Shown in pieces: positions 24,841 through 34,073 of a stretch of 43,951 nt of DNA. The DNA is taken from assembly GCA_017744285.1 (NCBI GenBank), contig JAGIBP010000029.1, forward strand, positions 1 through 43,951, written 5' to 3'. Within the stretch, counting starts at the first letter, position 1. The number at the start of each line of letters is the position of its first letter. This DNA comes from Variovorax sp. (GTDB lineage Bacteria; Pseudomonadota; Gammaproteobacteria; Burkholderiales; Burkholderiaceae_C). Both the position numbers and the translations under genes were made by a program. The notes under the pieces are model-generated. The model was not told the origin of the DNA, did no database searches, and saw nothing but the letters and a program-made list of their open reading frames with translations.

Positions 24841-26559
24841 TCAAGGGGTGCGGAGGCGGCAGGCGAAGCTCGCCGCCGATTCGGCATCGCCGCCGGTGTA
24901 GACGGCGACCTGGGGATAGGGGCACAACGGGCGCGTGCGGCGCGGCGACCAGTCGGCGGGAACTTCGTTGTTGGGCGCGGCCGCACCCGCGCCGCGCGCG
25001 GTGGCGACCACCTGGGCGGGGGCCTGGCCCTGCTCCACCCAATCGACGAGCGCGCTCAGCATGTCGAACTGGTCGGTGGCCGGGCCGCCCTCACAGTGGT
25101 TCATGCCGGGCACCGGGAAGTAGCGCGCGAAGCCCGAGGCGTTGCCGCCGTTGGCGGCCTGCAGGCGTTCATACCAGGCGGCCGTGTCGTCGGACGAGAA
25201 CACCGGGTCGCTGGTGCCGTGGTAGACGATCATCTTCGCGCCCCGGTCCCGCAGCGCGGAAAGGTTCGCGGCGTCGGGCGGCGACATGAAGCCCATCGCC
25301 GATTCGCGATAGAGGGTGCTGGTGGCGTCGATCAGCAGCGCGTCCTTGTCCATGTCGAAGCCGAGCGCGAAGGCCAGGCCGCCCGGTCGGTCCGCGAGCG
25401 GCGGCGTCGTGAAGATGAAGCCGACCGCGCCGGCGTCCCGCGTTTGCGGGCTCACGAACTTCCATTCGCGCCAGTTGCTGCCGCTCACGCCCGCGTCGAA
25501 CGGGAAGGTGCTGTAGAGCGGCTTGCCGGCGCTGTTGCGCGCGCCCGCGAAGACGTCGGCGAGCACGGTCTTCTGCGCCGGCGTGAGGCAGCGGCCGTCG
25601 CGTGCACCGGTGCAGGCAGGCACGTCGCGCTCGATGTCGAACTGCGCCTGGCAGGCCCTCACGTCGGCGACGATGCCGTCGGCCAGGCCGTCGATCGCAT
25701 CGCAGCGGGCGAGCACGCGCTCGGCGACGAACTTCATCTCTGCGGGTGTGAACGCGCTCTGGAGATCGGGCTGGCCGGCCGTGACGTTGGCGACCTTCGC
25801 GTATTGCTGGGCCCCGTAGAGCTGCGCGACCGCCGCGCGCGGGAGGTTGTAGCCGGGATCGCCTGCGAGCACCCCGTCGTACTCGCCGGCCGAGCGCACC
25901 GCCGCGACCATGGCGTGCCGCCCGCCGTTCGAGCAGCCGCCGATGTACGAGCGGTCGGGTCCGCGTCCATAGGCCCGCGCGATCAGGTTCTTGGCCATCG
26001 GCGTGAGCTGCGCCACGGCGTTGTAGCCATAGTCGAGCCGGGCCTGCGGGTCGATTCCGAAGCGCGGACCGAGCGAGCCTGCGTGGCCGGCGTCGGAGCT
26101 GATCACGGCGAAGCCCATCTGCAGCGCGGTGCGCGCCGGGCCGCCGCCGCCGATGCCGCCCATGGCGGGCACCACGGCGCCATCGAGGCCGCCGTTGGCC
26201 TGGTAGAAGAAGCGGCCGTTCCATTCGACCGGCAGCCGCATCTCGAAGCCGATCGCATAGCGGTTGCCGTCGACGGCGCTCACGCGCTCGTGCATGCGGC
26301 CCTGCACGAGGCAGTGGGGCGGCACGTCCACGCCCGCGCTGCGCACGAGCACCTTGCCGGCGGGCACGGCGGTCACCTGCGTGTAGACCGTGCCTGCGAA
26401 CGCGGCCTTCTGCAGGAGATCGCCGCAGGACTGGAGCGTGCCTGCCTGCGCCGGCGCGAGCTGCGGCCGTGGTCCGCCGGGGATGCCGGCGCACCCTGCA
26501 AGCCATGTCGCGCAGGCAAGGGCCACTGCGCCGGTCGAGAGCTTTTCTCTGGCATCCAT
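24841..26559 (-). CDS. Tannase/feruloyl esterase family lipoprotein
   Basis: A 572-residue secreted ester hydrolase. The N-terminus is a lipoprotein signal with lipobox LAGC (Cys23). The catalytic motif GCSNGG places Cys209-Ser210, GTSDPVFS holds Asp451 and GMNHCEGG holds His488-Cys489. That is the CS-D-HC arrangement of the tannase family, in which a disulfide joins the residues next to Ser and His. Such enzymes release ferulate, coumarate, caffeate or gallate from sugar or quinate esters. As a lipoprotein it would act outside the cytoplasm, just before uptake by the importer encoded upstream. The function parallels the esterase HcaG of Acinetobacter, though the family is different. The precise ester is unknown. 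Confidence 0.88.
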   Translation of the reverse strand: MDAREKLSTGAVALACATWLAGCAGIPGGPRPQLAPAQAGTLQSCGDLLQKAAFAGTVYTQVTAVPAGKVLVRSAGVDVPPHCLVQGRMHERVSAVDGNRYAIGFEMRLPVEWNGRFFYQANGGLDGAVVPAMGGIGGGGPARTALQMGFAVISSDAGHAGSLGPRFGIDPQARLDYGYNAVAQLTPMAKNLIARAYGRGPDRSYIGGCSNGGRHAMVAAVRSAGEYDGVLAGDPGYNLPRAAVAQLYGAQQYAKVANVTAGQPDLQSAFTPAEMKFVAERVLARCDAIDGLADGIVADVRACQAQFDIERDVPACTGARDGRCLTPAQKTVLADVFAGARNSAGKPLYSTFPFDAGVSGSNWREWKFVSPQTRDAGAVGFIFTTPPLADRPGGLAFALGFDMDKDALLIDATSTLYRESAMGFMSPPDAANLSALRDRGAKMIVYHGTSDPVFSSDDTAAWYERLQAANGGNASGFARYFPVPGMNHCEGGPATDQFDMLSALVDWVEQGQAPAQVVATARGAGAAAPNNEVPADWSPRRTRPLCPYPQVAVYTGGDAESAASFACRLRTP

Positions 26560-26603
26560 CTCGTTGTCTCCAGATCAGTTATCCCGCACGCCGGGGGCGT
26601 GGT

Positions 26604-27329
26604 TCACCGCTTCGCGCCGAGGTAGGTATCGATCACCCGCGAATCGCCTGCGAGCTGGCGCGCCTCGCCCTCGACGCTCACGCTGCCCATCTCGAGCACG
26701 TAGCCGTGGTCGGCCACTTCGAGGGCCGCGCGCGCGTTCTGCTCCACCAGCAGGATCGTCACGCCCGTCTGGCGCAGCGCGCTGACGGTGCGGAAGATCT
26801 CCTGCACCACCAGCGGCGCGAGGCCGAGGCTGGGCTCGTCGAGCATCAACAGCGCGGGCCGCGACATCAGCGCGCGGCCCACCGCGAGCATCTGCCGCTC
26901 GCCGCCCGAGAGCGTGCCGGCGAGCTGCGTGCGGCGTTCCTTCAGGCGCGGGAAGATGGTGTAGACCTCGTCGATGCGATCGCGCCACTGCCGGTTGCGA
27001 AGGCGCACCTGGCGGAAGCCGCCGAGCACCAGGTTGTCTTCGACCGGCATGGTGCCGAAGAGCTCGCGCTTCTCGGGCACCAGCGCGACGCCGAGCATCA
27101 CGCGCTCTTCGAGCGACAGGCCGTCGATCGGCTGGCCGCGGAACTCGATCACGCCCTTGGACGGCAGCACGCCCATCAGCGCGTTGAGCAGCGTGGACTT
27201 GCCCGCACCGTTGGGGCCGATCACGGTCACGACGCTGCCCTGGCCGGCGTCGAGGTCGATGCCGTGCAGCACCTCGGCGCGGCCGTAGCCGGCGCGCAGG
27301 TTGCGAATTCGGAGGAGGGGGGTGCTCAT
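26604..27329 (-). CDS. LIV-type ABC transporter ATP-binding protein (LivF-like), hydroxycinnamate module
   Basis: A 241-residue ABC ATPase. Walker A is GPNGAGKST, the signature is LSGGERQMLAVGRAL, Walker B is LLMLDEPSLGLAP, and ILLVEQNARAALEVADHGYV is the typical LivF end. It lies one base behind the fused permease-ATPase gene. It provides the second ATPase of the importer whose receptor, LivH-like and LivM-LivG parts are encoded upstream in the same run. Confidence 0.92.
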   Translation of the reverse strand: MSTPLLRIRNLRAGYGRAEVLHGIDLDAGQGSVVTVIGPNGAGKSTLLNALMGVLPSKGVIEFRGQPIDGLSLEERVMLGVALVPEKRELFGTMPVEDNLVLGGFRQVRLRNRQWRDRIDEVYTIFPRLKERRTQLAGTLSGGERQMLAVGRALMSRPALLMLDEPSLGLAPLVVQEIFRTVSALRQTGVTILLVEQNARAALEVADHGYVLEMGSVSVEGEARQLAGDSRVIDTYLGAKR

Positions 27330-27330
27330 G

Positions 27331-29136
27331 TCAGTGTTCCGTGCCCAGATAGGCGGCGCGCACCTTCGGGCTCTGCTGCACTTCGGCCGGCGTGCCTTCC
27401 ATCAGGTGCGTGCCGAACTCCATCACCACGATGTGGTCGCAGATGTCCATCACGAGGTCCATGTCGTGCTCGACCAGCAGGATGCTCATGCCTTCGCTGC
27501 GCAGCGTGCGCAGCACATCGGCGAGCGCCTGTTTTTCCTTGTGGCGAAGACCGGCTGCGGGCTCGTCGAGCAGCAGCAGCGCCGGGTCGGCGCACAGCGC
27601 CCGTGCGATCTCGAGCAGCCGCTGCTGCCCCATCGCGAGGTTGCCGGCGAGCTCGTGCACGTGATCGCCCATGCCCACGCGCTGCAGCTGGCGCTCGGCT
27701 TCGCGGAAGAGCTGGCGCTCCTCGGCGCGGTCGGTGCGCAGCATCGCGGCGATCGCGCCCTTGCGGCCGCGCAGGTGGGCGCCCAGCGCGACGTTCTCCA
27801 ACCCCGTCATGTCGGGCACCATCTTCACGTGCTGGAAGGTGCGCGACATGCCGCGCTCGGCGATGGCGCGCGACGGCAGCCCGCCGATGGCTTCGCCGCG
27901 GAAGCGCACGTCGCCGCCGGACAGCGAGAGCACGCCGGTCACGAGGTTGAAGGTCGTCGACTTGCCCGCGCCGTTCGGGCCGATGAGCCCGACCACCTGG
28001 CCCGCGCGGGTCTGGAAGCTGATGTCGTTCACCGCCACGAGGCCGCCGAAGGTCTTGCGGATCGCCTGCACGTCGAGCACGACCTCGCCCGGCGCGGGCT
28101 TGGCGCGAACCGGGAGGTCGGCGGCGCCGTGCCAGTCCACGGTGCGCTGCTTGCGCGGAAGCTTGCGGTCGACGAAGTCCCAGAGCCCGTCCGGCAGGTA
28201 CTTGAGCACCAGCACGATCATGATGCCGAAGACGATCAGCTCGTAGTTGCCGCTGGTGCCGATCAGCTTGGGCAGCAGCACCTGCAGCTGGTCTTCGAGC
28301 AGCTTGACCACCCCGGCGCCGGCGATCGCGCCCCACACGTGCGCCGCGCCGCCGAGCACCGCCATGAAGAGGTACTCGATGCCCATCTTGATGCCGAACG
28401 GCGAGGGGTTCACCGTGCGCTGGAAGTGCGCGAAGAGCCAGCCGGAGACCGAGGCCAGCAGGGCCGCCAGCACGAAGATCCCGACCTTGTGGCGCAGCGT
28501 GTTCACGCCCATCGCCTCGGCCATCTGCGAGCCGCCGGCCAGTGCGCGGATCGCCCGGCCGCTGCGCGAGTCGAGCAGGCGGATCACCGCGAACGCGCCC
28601 AGCAGCGCGAAGGCCCAGGTCACCGCGTAGAACACGCGCTGCTGCCCGACTTCGAGGCCGAAGAGCGTCAGGCCCTTCACGCCGAGGATGCCGTCGTACT
28701 TGCCCAGCGCCTCGAGGTTGCCCATCAGGTAGTAGAGCGAGAGCGCCCACGCGATGGTCGCGAGCGGCAGGTAGTGCCCGGACATCCTGAGCGTGATGCC
28801 GCCGATGATCGCGGCACTGATGCCGGTGAGCGCCAGGCCGATGAAGAGGGTGATCCACGGCGAGAGGCCGAAGTTCACGCTCAGGTAGGCGGTGGTGTAG
28901 GCGCCGATGCCGACGAACGCCGCCTGCCCGAAGGAAGTGAGCCCGCCCACGCCGGTGAGCAGCACCAGGCCCAGCACCGGCAGCGTGTAGATGCCGATGT
29001 AGTTGAGCTGGATGATCCAGAAGTTGGGCAGCGGCAGCAGCGGCAGCACCGCGAGCACGATGACGAGCGCGAGCGGACCCCAGGTGCGAAGGCCGTTCTT
29101 GCGCGCGGCGGTGGGAGGATGGAGTACGGCCTGCAT
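27331..29136 (-). CDS. Fused LIV-type permease and ATPase (LivM-LivG fusion)
   Basis: A 601-residue fusion. Residues about 20-320 are a LivM-type permease (TGVGGLTSFGQAAFVGIGAY, LRMSGHYLPLATIAW, MAEAMGVNTLRHKVGIFV, LGGAAHVWGAIAGAGVV). After a linker of about 25 residues, residues 352-601 form a LivG-type ATPase with Walker A GPNGAGKST at 386-394, QHVKMVPDMTGLENV, the signature-like LAMGQQRLLEIARAL and Walker B LLLLDEPAAGL. Separate LivM and LivG genes are the rule, so this is a natural domain fusion and not a frameshift, because the frame is continuous. It belongs to the importer of the hydroxycinnamate module, with one-base gaps on both sides. Confidence 0.9.
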   Translation of the reverse strand: MQAVLHPPTAARKNGLRTWGPLALVIVLAVLPLLPLPNFWIIQLNYIGIYTLPVLGLVLLTGVGGLTSFGQAAFVGIGAYTTAYLSVNFGLSPWITLFIGLALTGISAAIIGGITLRMSGHYLPLATIAWALSLYYLMGNLEALGKYDGILGVKGLTLFGLEVGQQRVFYAVTWAFALLGAFAVIRLLDSRSGRAIRALAGGSQMAEAMGVNTLRHKVGIFVLAALLASVSGWLFAHFQRTVNPSPFGIKMGIEYLFMAVLGGAAHVWGAIAGAGVVKLLEDQLQVLLPKLIGTSGNYELIVFGIMIVLVLKYLPDGLWDFVDRKLPRKQRTVDWHGAADLPVRAKPAPGEVVLDVQAIRKTFGGLVAVNDISFQTRAGQVVGLIGPNGAGKSTTFNLVTGVLSLSGGDVRFRGEAIGGLPSRAIAERGMSRTFQHVKMVPDMTGLENVALGAHLRGRKGAIAAMLRTDRAEERQLFREAERQLQRVGMGDHVHELAGNLAMGQQRLLEIARALCADPALLLLDEPAAGLRHKEKQALADVLRTLRSEGMSILLVEHDMDLVMDICDHIVVMEFGTHLMEGTPAEVQQSPKVRAAYLGTEH

Positions 29137-29137
29137 T

Positions 29138-30178
29138 TCAGTGCTCCTCGTCGGAATGGCCGCTGCGCAGGGAACGCCACAACAGGACCGGAAGGATGAT
29201 CGTGAACACGATCACTTCCTTGAACGAGCTGGCCCAGAAGGAGCCGAAGGCTTCGATCACGCCCACGCCGAGCGCCCCGATCAGCGCGCCCGGATAGCTG
29301 GCGAGCCCCGCGATCACGCCGGCCACGAAGCCCTTGAGGCCGATCAGGAAGCCGGAGTCGTAGAAGATGGTGGTGGTCGGCCCGATCAGCAGGCCCGAGA
29401 GCGCGCCGATGAGCGCCGCCATCGCGAACGTGAGTTGCCCGGCCGCCTGCGTGGAGATGCCCATCAGCCGCGCGCCGAGCCGGTTGACGGCGGTGGCGCG
29501 CAGCGCCTTGCCGTAGAGCGTGCGCTCGAAGTAGAGCCACAGCATCACGATCAGTGCGGCCGAGGCGAGGAAGATGATGATCGCCTGACCGCTGACGTTG
29601 AGCGAGCCGATCGAGAGCCGCTCGTCCCAGAAGGGCGGGTTGCGGAAGCCCTCGGCGCCGAAGAACAGCAGGCCGAGTCCGGTCATGGCGAAATGCACGC
29701 CGACCGACACGATCAGCAGCACCAGCGAGCTCGCGCCCGCCAGCGACTGGTAGGCCACGCGATACACCAGCGGCCCGTATGCGGTGACGATGGCGAGCGT
29801 GAGAAACGCCTGCACCGCCAGCGGCAGGTTGCGCGGCGCCGCCCATGCGGAGATGGCGCAGACGATCGCGGGCAGCACGAACATCCGTGCCGCCGACCGG
29901 AGCGCCGGCGCGAACCGGCCGCGATGGCGCCAGGTGGTCCCGAGCTCCATGAGCGCCGCGACCGCCGCCAGGATCAGCAGCAGCCAGACCGTGCCGGGCA
30001 CCTTGCCGGTCTGGAAGATGGCGAGCGTCAGCGCGCCGTAGGCGACGAACTCGCCCTGCGGGATGAAGATGACACGGGTCACCGTGAACACGAGCACGAT
30101 GCCCATGCCGAGCAGCGCGTAGATCGCCCCGTTCGTGAGTCCGTCCAGCGTCAGGATGCTGGCGATTGAGAGGTCCAT
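29138..30178 (-). CDS. LIV-type ABC transporter permease (LivH-like), hydroxycinnamate module
   Basis: A 346-residue membrane protein, longer than the usual 290 because of an extra hydrophobic and basic stretch (about residues 65-115, including [20 protein letters not shown]). Family features are [20 protein letters not shown] at the start, [17 protein letters not shown], the coupling loop [17 protein letters not shown] and [20 protein letters not shown]. It forms the channel with the LivM half of the next gene. The receptor gene lies 34 bases upstream. Confidence 0.9.
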   Translation of the reverse strand: MDLSIASILTLDGLTNGAIYALLGMGIVLVFTVTRVIFIPQGEFVAYGALTLAIFQTGKVPGTVWLLLILAAVAALMELGTTWRHRGRFAPALRSAARMFVLPAIVCAISAWAAPRNLPLAVQAFLTLAIVTAYGPLVYRVAYQSLAGASSLVLLIVSVGVHFAMTGLGLLFFGAEGFRNPPFWDERLSIGSLNVSGQAIIIFLASAALIVMLWLYFERTLYGKALRATAVNRLGARLMGISTQAAGQLTFAMAALIGALSGLLIGPTTTIFYDSGFLIGLKGFVAGVIAGLASYPGALIGALGVGVIEAFGSFWASSFKEVIVFTIILPVLLWRSLRSGHSDEEH

Positions 30179-30212
30179 GGCGGGGCTTTTCTGGCGCGCG
30201 ATGCGATGCCGG

Positions 30213-31355
30213 TTACTGGGGCTGCTCGACCTTGAACTGGCCGTTGACGACCTTGAGCATCACGCCGGTCTCGTTCGTGTAGCCCCAGTGGTTCTGCGGC
30301 GTCCACTCGAGCACGCCGTGCGCGATGGTCGTGCGGCCCATGGTCTCCAGCGCGTCGCGCAGTGCGGCGCGGAACTCGGGGGTGCCGGGCTTGGCCTTCT
30401 TCTGCGCGATCGGCACCGCCTTCTCGAGGATGGTGAGCGCGTCGGCGCTGTGGGCGGCGAACTGGTTGCGCGAGTTCGGGCCGTAGGTCTTCTCGTATTG
30501 CGTGACGTAAGCGACCGCGGCCTTCTTCGACGGGTGGCTGTCGGGCAGCTGCTCGGCCACGGTGGCCGGGCCGGAGACCACGAAGGTGCCGTCGGCGTCC
30601 TTGCCCGCGGTGCGCATCAGATCCTGCGTGGCGGCGGCGTGCGTCTGGTAGACCTTGCCCTTGTAGCCGCGCTCCATGATCGCCTTCTGAGGCATGCCCG
30701 CGCCGCTGCCCGAGGCGACGATCAGGATCGCGTCCGGGTTGGCCGAGGTGAGCTTGAGCGCCTGCGCGGTCACGCTGGTGTCGGCGCGGCCGAAGCGCTC
30801 GGTCGCGACGATCTTCATGCCGTTCTTCTCGGCCTCGGCCTGCATGGCCTTCAGCCACAGCTCGCCGTAGGCGTCGGTGTAGCCGAGGAAGCCGATCGTC
30901 TTGACCTTCTGGCCCTTCATGTGCTGGGCCACGGCGTAGGCCATCACGTCGTTGGATTGCGGCAGGCGGAACGTCCACTTGTCCTTGCCCGGCGGCAGCG
31001 CGGCCGGCGAGGCGGCGAGCTGCACCGTGCCCGACTCGGCGGCCACGTCGGCCATCGGGATCGCGACCGGCGTCGCGGCCGAGCCGATGATGACGTCGAC
31101 CTTGTCTTCGGTCACGAGGCGCTGCGCGTCCTTGACGCCGGTGGTCGGGTCGGTGGCGTCGTCGAGCACCACGACCTTGAGGTTCTCGCCCGCGATGGAC
31201 TTGGGCCACAGCGCGATCTGGTTCTTCATCGGAATGCCGAGGCCCGATGCGGGACCGGTGAGCGGCAGCACCACGCCCACGGTGAGGTCGGCGTGCGCGA
31301 TGCCCAGCAGGCCGAGCGCCATGGCGACGGCCAGGGATGTTTGCTTGATCTTCAT
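30213..31355 (-). CDS. LIV-type ABC transporter substrate-binding protein, hydroxycinnamate module
   Basis: A 380-residue periplasmic receptor with a Sec signal peptide (about residues 1-22, ending IAHA). The mature start [39 protein letters not shown] and [18 protein letters not shown] are typical of peripla_BP_6 proteins. In Rhodopseudomonas palustris a LIV-type receptor (CouP) binds hydroxycinnamates. The genes here are flanked by feruloyl-CoA synthase on one side and a feruloyl esterase on the other, so a phenylpropenoid ligand is the best inference. The receptor itself does not show this. Confidence 0.87.
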   Translation of the reverse strand: MKIKQTSLAVAMALGLLGIAHADLTVGVVLPLTGPASGLGIPMKNQIALWPKSIAGENLKVVVLDDATDPTTGVKDAQRLVTEDKVDVIIGSAATPVAIPMADVAAESGTVQLAASPAALPPGKDKWTFRLPQSNDVMAYAVAQHMKGQKVKTIGFLGYTDAYGELWLKAMQAEAEKNGMKIVATERFGRADTSVTAQALKLTSANPDAILIVASGSGAGMPQKAIMERGYKGKVYQTHAAATQDLMRTAGKDADGTFVVSGPATVAEQLPDSHPSKKAAVAYVTQYEKTYGPNSRNQFAAHSADALTILEKAVPIAQKKAKPGTPEFRAALRDALETMGRTTIAHGVLEWTPQNHWGYTNETGVMLKVVNGQFKVEQPQ

Positions 31356-31398
31356 GAGGACTGTCTCCTGTGTAGTGAGGGAACGGAACGGAATGGGG

Positions 31399-32163
31399 TC
31401 AGCGCGGGGCCATGCGCAAGGCGCCGTCGAGGCGGATGACCTCGCCGTTGAGATGGCCGTTGGTCACGATATGGCAGGCCAGCTCGGCGAACTCAGAGGG
31501 TTTGCCCAGGCGCGGCGGGAAGGGGATCGATGCTGCGAGCGACTGCTGCACCGCTTCCGGCAGCTCCTTGAGCAGCGGCGTGGCGAACAGGCCCGGCGCG
31601 ATCGTGCAGACCCGGATGCCGTGCTGCGCGAGATCGCGCGCCATCGGCAGCGTCATGCCCACCAGCCCGCCCTTCGAGGCGCTGTAGGCCTGCTGGCCCA
31701 CCTGCCCGTCGAAGGCCGCGACCGAGGCGGTGAACAGCATCACGCCGCGTTCGCCGCCCTCGAGCGGTGCCAGCTTCGCGCAGCGCGCCGCGTACAGGCG
31801 TGCCATGTTGTAGGCGCCGATCAGGTTGACGTTGACCACGCGCACGAAGTCTTCGAGCGGCGCGGCGCTGCCGTCCTTGCCGACGATGCGCTTGGCGCTG
31901 CCGATGCCGGCGACGTTCATCAGGATGCGCGCCGGGCCGTGCGCGGCCTCGGCCTTGTCGAGCGCGGCGTTGACGCTGTCGGCATTGGTGATGTCGCAGA
32001 CGCACGCGATGCCGCCGATCTCGGCCGCGACCTTCTCGGCAAGCGCGGCGTTCATGTCGACGATGGCCACCTTGGCGCCCAGCCGCGCGAGTTCGCGCGC
32101 GGTGGCTTCGCCGAGGCCCGAGGCGCCGCCCGTGACGAGTGCGGCTTGTCCTTGGATGTTCAT
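31399..32163 (-). CDS. SDR-family 3-hydroxyacyl-CoA dehydrogenase, probable phenylhydroxypropionyl-CoA dehydrogenase
   Basis: A 254-residue short-chain dehydrogenase. The cofactor loop is TGGASGLG (residues 11-18), Asp36 in IVDMNA favours NAD+, and the catalytic residues are Ser147 and Tyr160/Lys164 in AYSASKGG. The overall pattern (LFTASVAAFDGQVGQQAYSAS) resembles type 10 17-beta-hydroxysteroid/3-hydroxyacyl-CoA dehydrogenases. It lies 12 bases downstream of feruloyl-CoA synthase. In Agrobacterium fabrum an enzyme of this kind oxidises the hydrated feruloyl-CoA to the beta-keto thioester in a beta-oxidative ferulate pathway, and I infer the same step here. Confidence 0.82.
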   Translation of the reverse strand: MNIQGQAALVTGGASGLGEATARELARLGAKVAIVDMNAALAEKVAAEIGGIACVCDITNADSVNAALDKAEAAHGPARILMNVAGIGSAKRIVGKDGSAAPLEDFVRVVNVNLIGAYNMARLYAARCAKLAPLEGGERGVMLFTASVAAFDGQVGQQAYSASKGGLVGMTLPMARDLAQHGIRVCTIAPGLFATPLLKELPEAVQQSLAASIPFPPRLGKPSEFAELACHIVTNGHLNGEVIRLDGALRMAPR

Positions 32164-32175
32164 GGGCTCTGTCCT

Positions 32176-34062
32176 TTACTGGGGTTTCAACGTGAAAGGC
32201 AAGGTGTCGGCATGCAGGGCCTGCACGAGCTCGTCGCGGTGCTTGAGCACGGCGCGCTGGTTGATCGATCCCTTGTCGGTGACTTCGCCCTTGTCGATCG
32301 AGGGCGGCTCGGAAACGATGTGCGCGCGAGCGATGCGGTTGGCGCTGCCCGTGCTCGATGCGGCGAGCGTGTTCAGCAGTTGCTGGAGCTGCGCCTGCAC
32401 CGCCGCGCTTTCGACCACCTGCTGCATCGGCGCGTCGGCCGCGAGCCCGGCGAGCTGGCGCACCGCCTGGGTCGGGAAGATCAGGGCGCCGACTTCCTTC
32501 AGGTTGAGGCCGGTCAGCACCACGTCCTGCACGTACGGCGCGCCGGCCGCGATGATCTTCGCGCGCAACGGACCCACGCTCACGAAGGTGCCGGTGGCGA
32601 GCTTGAAGTCCTCGGCGATGCGGCCGTCGAAGCGCAGGCCGCGATGCACGTCGTTCTCGTCGATCCACTGCACCGCGTCGCCGGTGCAGAGGAAGCCTTC
32701 CTCGTCGAAGGCCGCGCGCGTGGCTTCGGGCGAGCGCCAGTAGCCCGGCGTGACGTTGGGGCCGCGGTAGCGCACCTCCACCTTGCCGTCGACCTCGATG
32801 AGCTTGAGCGTCATGCCCGGCGTCGGCACGCCGATGTCGCCGGCGCGCACGTCGGGGCTGTTGATGAACATCGCCGACGGGCCCGATTCGGTCATGCCCA
32901 GCCCGGTCGCCATCACGATGCGCTCGCCGATCTCGGCTTCCTGGATGGAGTGCAGCAGGTCCCACACCGGCTGCGCGAGCGCCGCGCCGGAATAGAAGAA
33001 CATGCGCACGCGCGACAGCAGCGTCTTGCGCAGCTGGGCGTCGGTCTTCATGGCGTTCGCGATGGCCTCGAAGCCGGTCGGCACGTTGAAGTACACCGTG
33101 GGCGCGATCTCGCGCAGGTTGCGCAGCGTCTCGGCCATGCCGGCGGGCGTGGGCTTGCCGTCGTCGATGTAGAGCGTGCCGCCGTGGTAGATCGTGATGC
33201 CCACGTTGTGGTTGCTGCCGAAGGTGTGGTTCCACGGCAGCCAGTCGACCAGCACCGGCGGCTCGTCGGCGAGCGAGGGCATCGACTGCGCGATCTGCAC
33301 CTGGTTGGCGCACCACATGCGCTGCGTGTTGATGACGGCCTTGGGCATCTTCGTGGAGCCCGAGGTGAACAGGAACTTGGTGATCGTGTCCGGCCCGGTG
33401 GCGGCCATGGCCGCGTCGACCGCCGGCGTGGCCGGGGTGTCGAGCAGGCTCTGGAAGGTGGTGATGGCGCGGCCCGCGAGTTCGGGCGAGGGCGTGCCGC
33501 CCTGCAGCACCACCTCGACGTCGCCGGGCACCACCGCGGCGATCGCGCGGCCGAAGCGCGACGCGTCGCTCGCGAACACCAGGCCGGGCGTCAGCGTATT
33601 GAAGATGTGGCGCAGCTTCTCGTAGTCCTGGCTGACGATCGAGTAGGCGGGCGAGGCCGGGCAGTAGGGGATGCCCGCATAGATGCAGCCCAGCGCGAGT
33701 TGCGCATGTTCGAGGCTGTTTTCGCTCAGGATCATCACCGGGCGCTCGGCGTTCAGGCCGCGGTTGAGCAGCGCCTGGCCGATGCGGCGCGCGTCCTGCA
33801 GCACCTGGGCGTAGCTCAGATGCTGCCAGTCGCCGGTGCTGCCGTCGGGCAACTGCTCGCGCCGCGCCATGAAGGTGCGGTCGGGCGCGGTCTGCGCCCA
33901 GTGCATGAGGCGGTCGGTGATGCGCTCGGCGTAGCTGCCCAGCGGGTCGGCGGCTTCGAGGTAGCGCACGCCGTTCGCACCCTCGCGAACGTTGACGCGG
34001 CGCACGCCGAAGGTGATGGGCCGGTAGCGCGGCGTGATAGTCGGTTGGCGAGGGGCTTGCAT
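32176..34062 (-). CDS. fcs: Feruloyl-CoA synthase (hydroxycinnamate-CoA ligase)
   Basis: A 628-residue ANL-superfamily adenylate-forming enzyme. The phosphate loop is LFTSGSTKMPKAV (about 231-243), and other motifs are ATGLGMTESGPS, GYWRSPEATRAAFDEEGFLCTGDAV-type A7/A8 segments and GRIAEDFKLATGTFV. The length (about 620) and the sequences DWLPWNHTFGSNHN and YFNVPTGFEA mark the feruloyl-CoA synthase group rather than fatty-acyl-CoA ligases. The enzyme converts ferulate, p-coumarate or caffeate with ATP and CoA to the thioester. I start at the ATG at 34062, 11 bases behind the hydratase gene. The longer frame upstream overlaps the hydratase gene and is not used. Confidence 0.88.
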   Translation of the reverse strand: MQAPRQPTITPRYRPITFGVRRVNVREGANGVRYLEAADPLGSYAERITDRLMHWAQTAPDRTFMARREQLPDGSTGDWQHLSYAQVLQDARRIGQALLNRGLNAERPVMILSENSLEHAQLALGCIYAGIPYCPASPAYSIVSQDYEKLRHIFNTLTPGLVFASDASRFGRAIAAVVPGDVEVVLQGGTPSPELAGRAITTFQSLLDTPATPAVDAAMAATGPDTITKFLFTSGSTKMPKAVINTQRMWCANQVQIAQSMPSLADEPPVLVDWLPWNHTFGSNHNVGITIYHGGTLYIDDGKPTPAGMAETLRNLREIAPTVYFNVPTGFEAIANAMKTDAQLRKTLLSRVRMFFYSGAALAQPVWDLLHSIQEAEIGERIVMATGLGMTESGPSAMFINSPDVRAGDIGVPTPGMTLKLIEVDGKVEVRYRGPNVTPGYWRSPEATRAAFDEEGFLCTGDAVQWIDENDVHRGLRFDGRIAEDFKLATGTFVSVGPLRAKIIAAGAPYVQDVVLTGLNLKEVGALIFPTQAVRQLAGLAADAPMQQVVESAAVQAQLQQLLNTLAASSTGSANRIARAHIVSEPPSIDKGEVTDKGSINQRAVLKHRDELVQALHADTLPFTLKPQ

Positions 34063-34073
34063 GGGTGGCCTCT

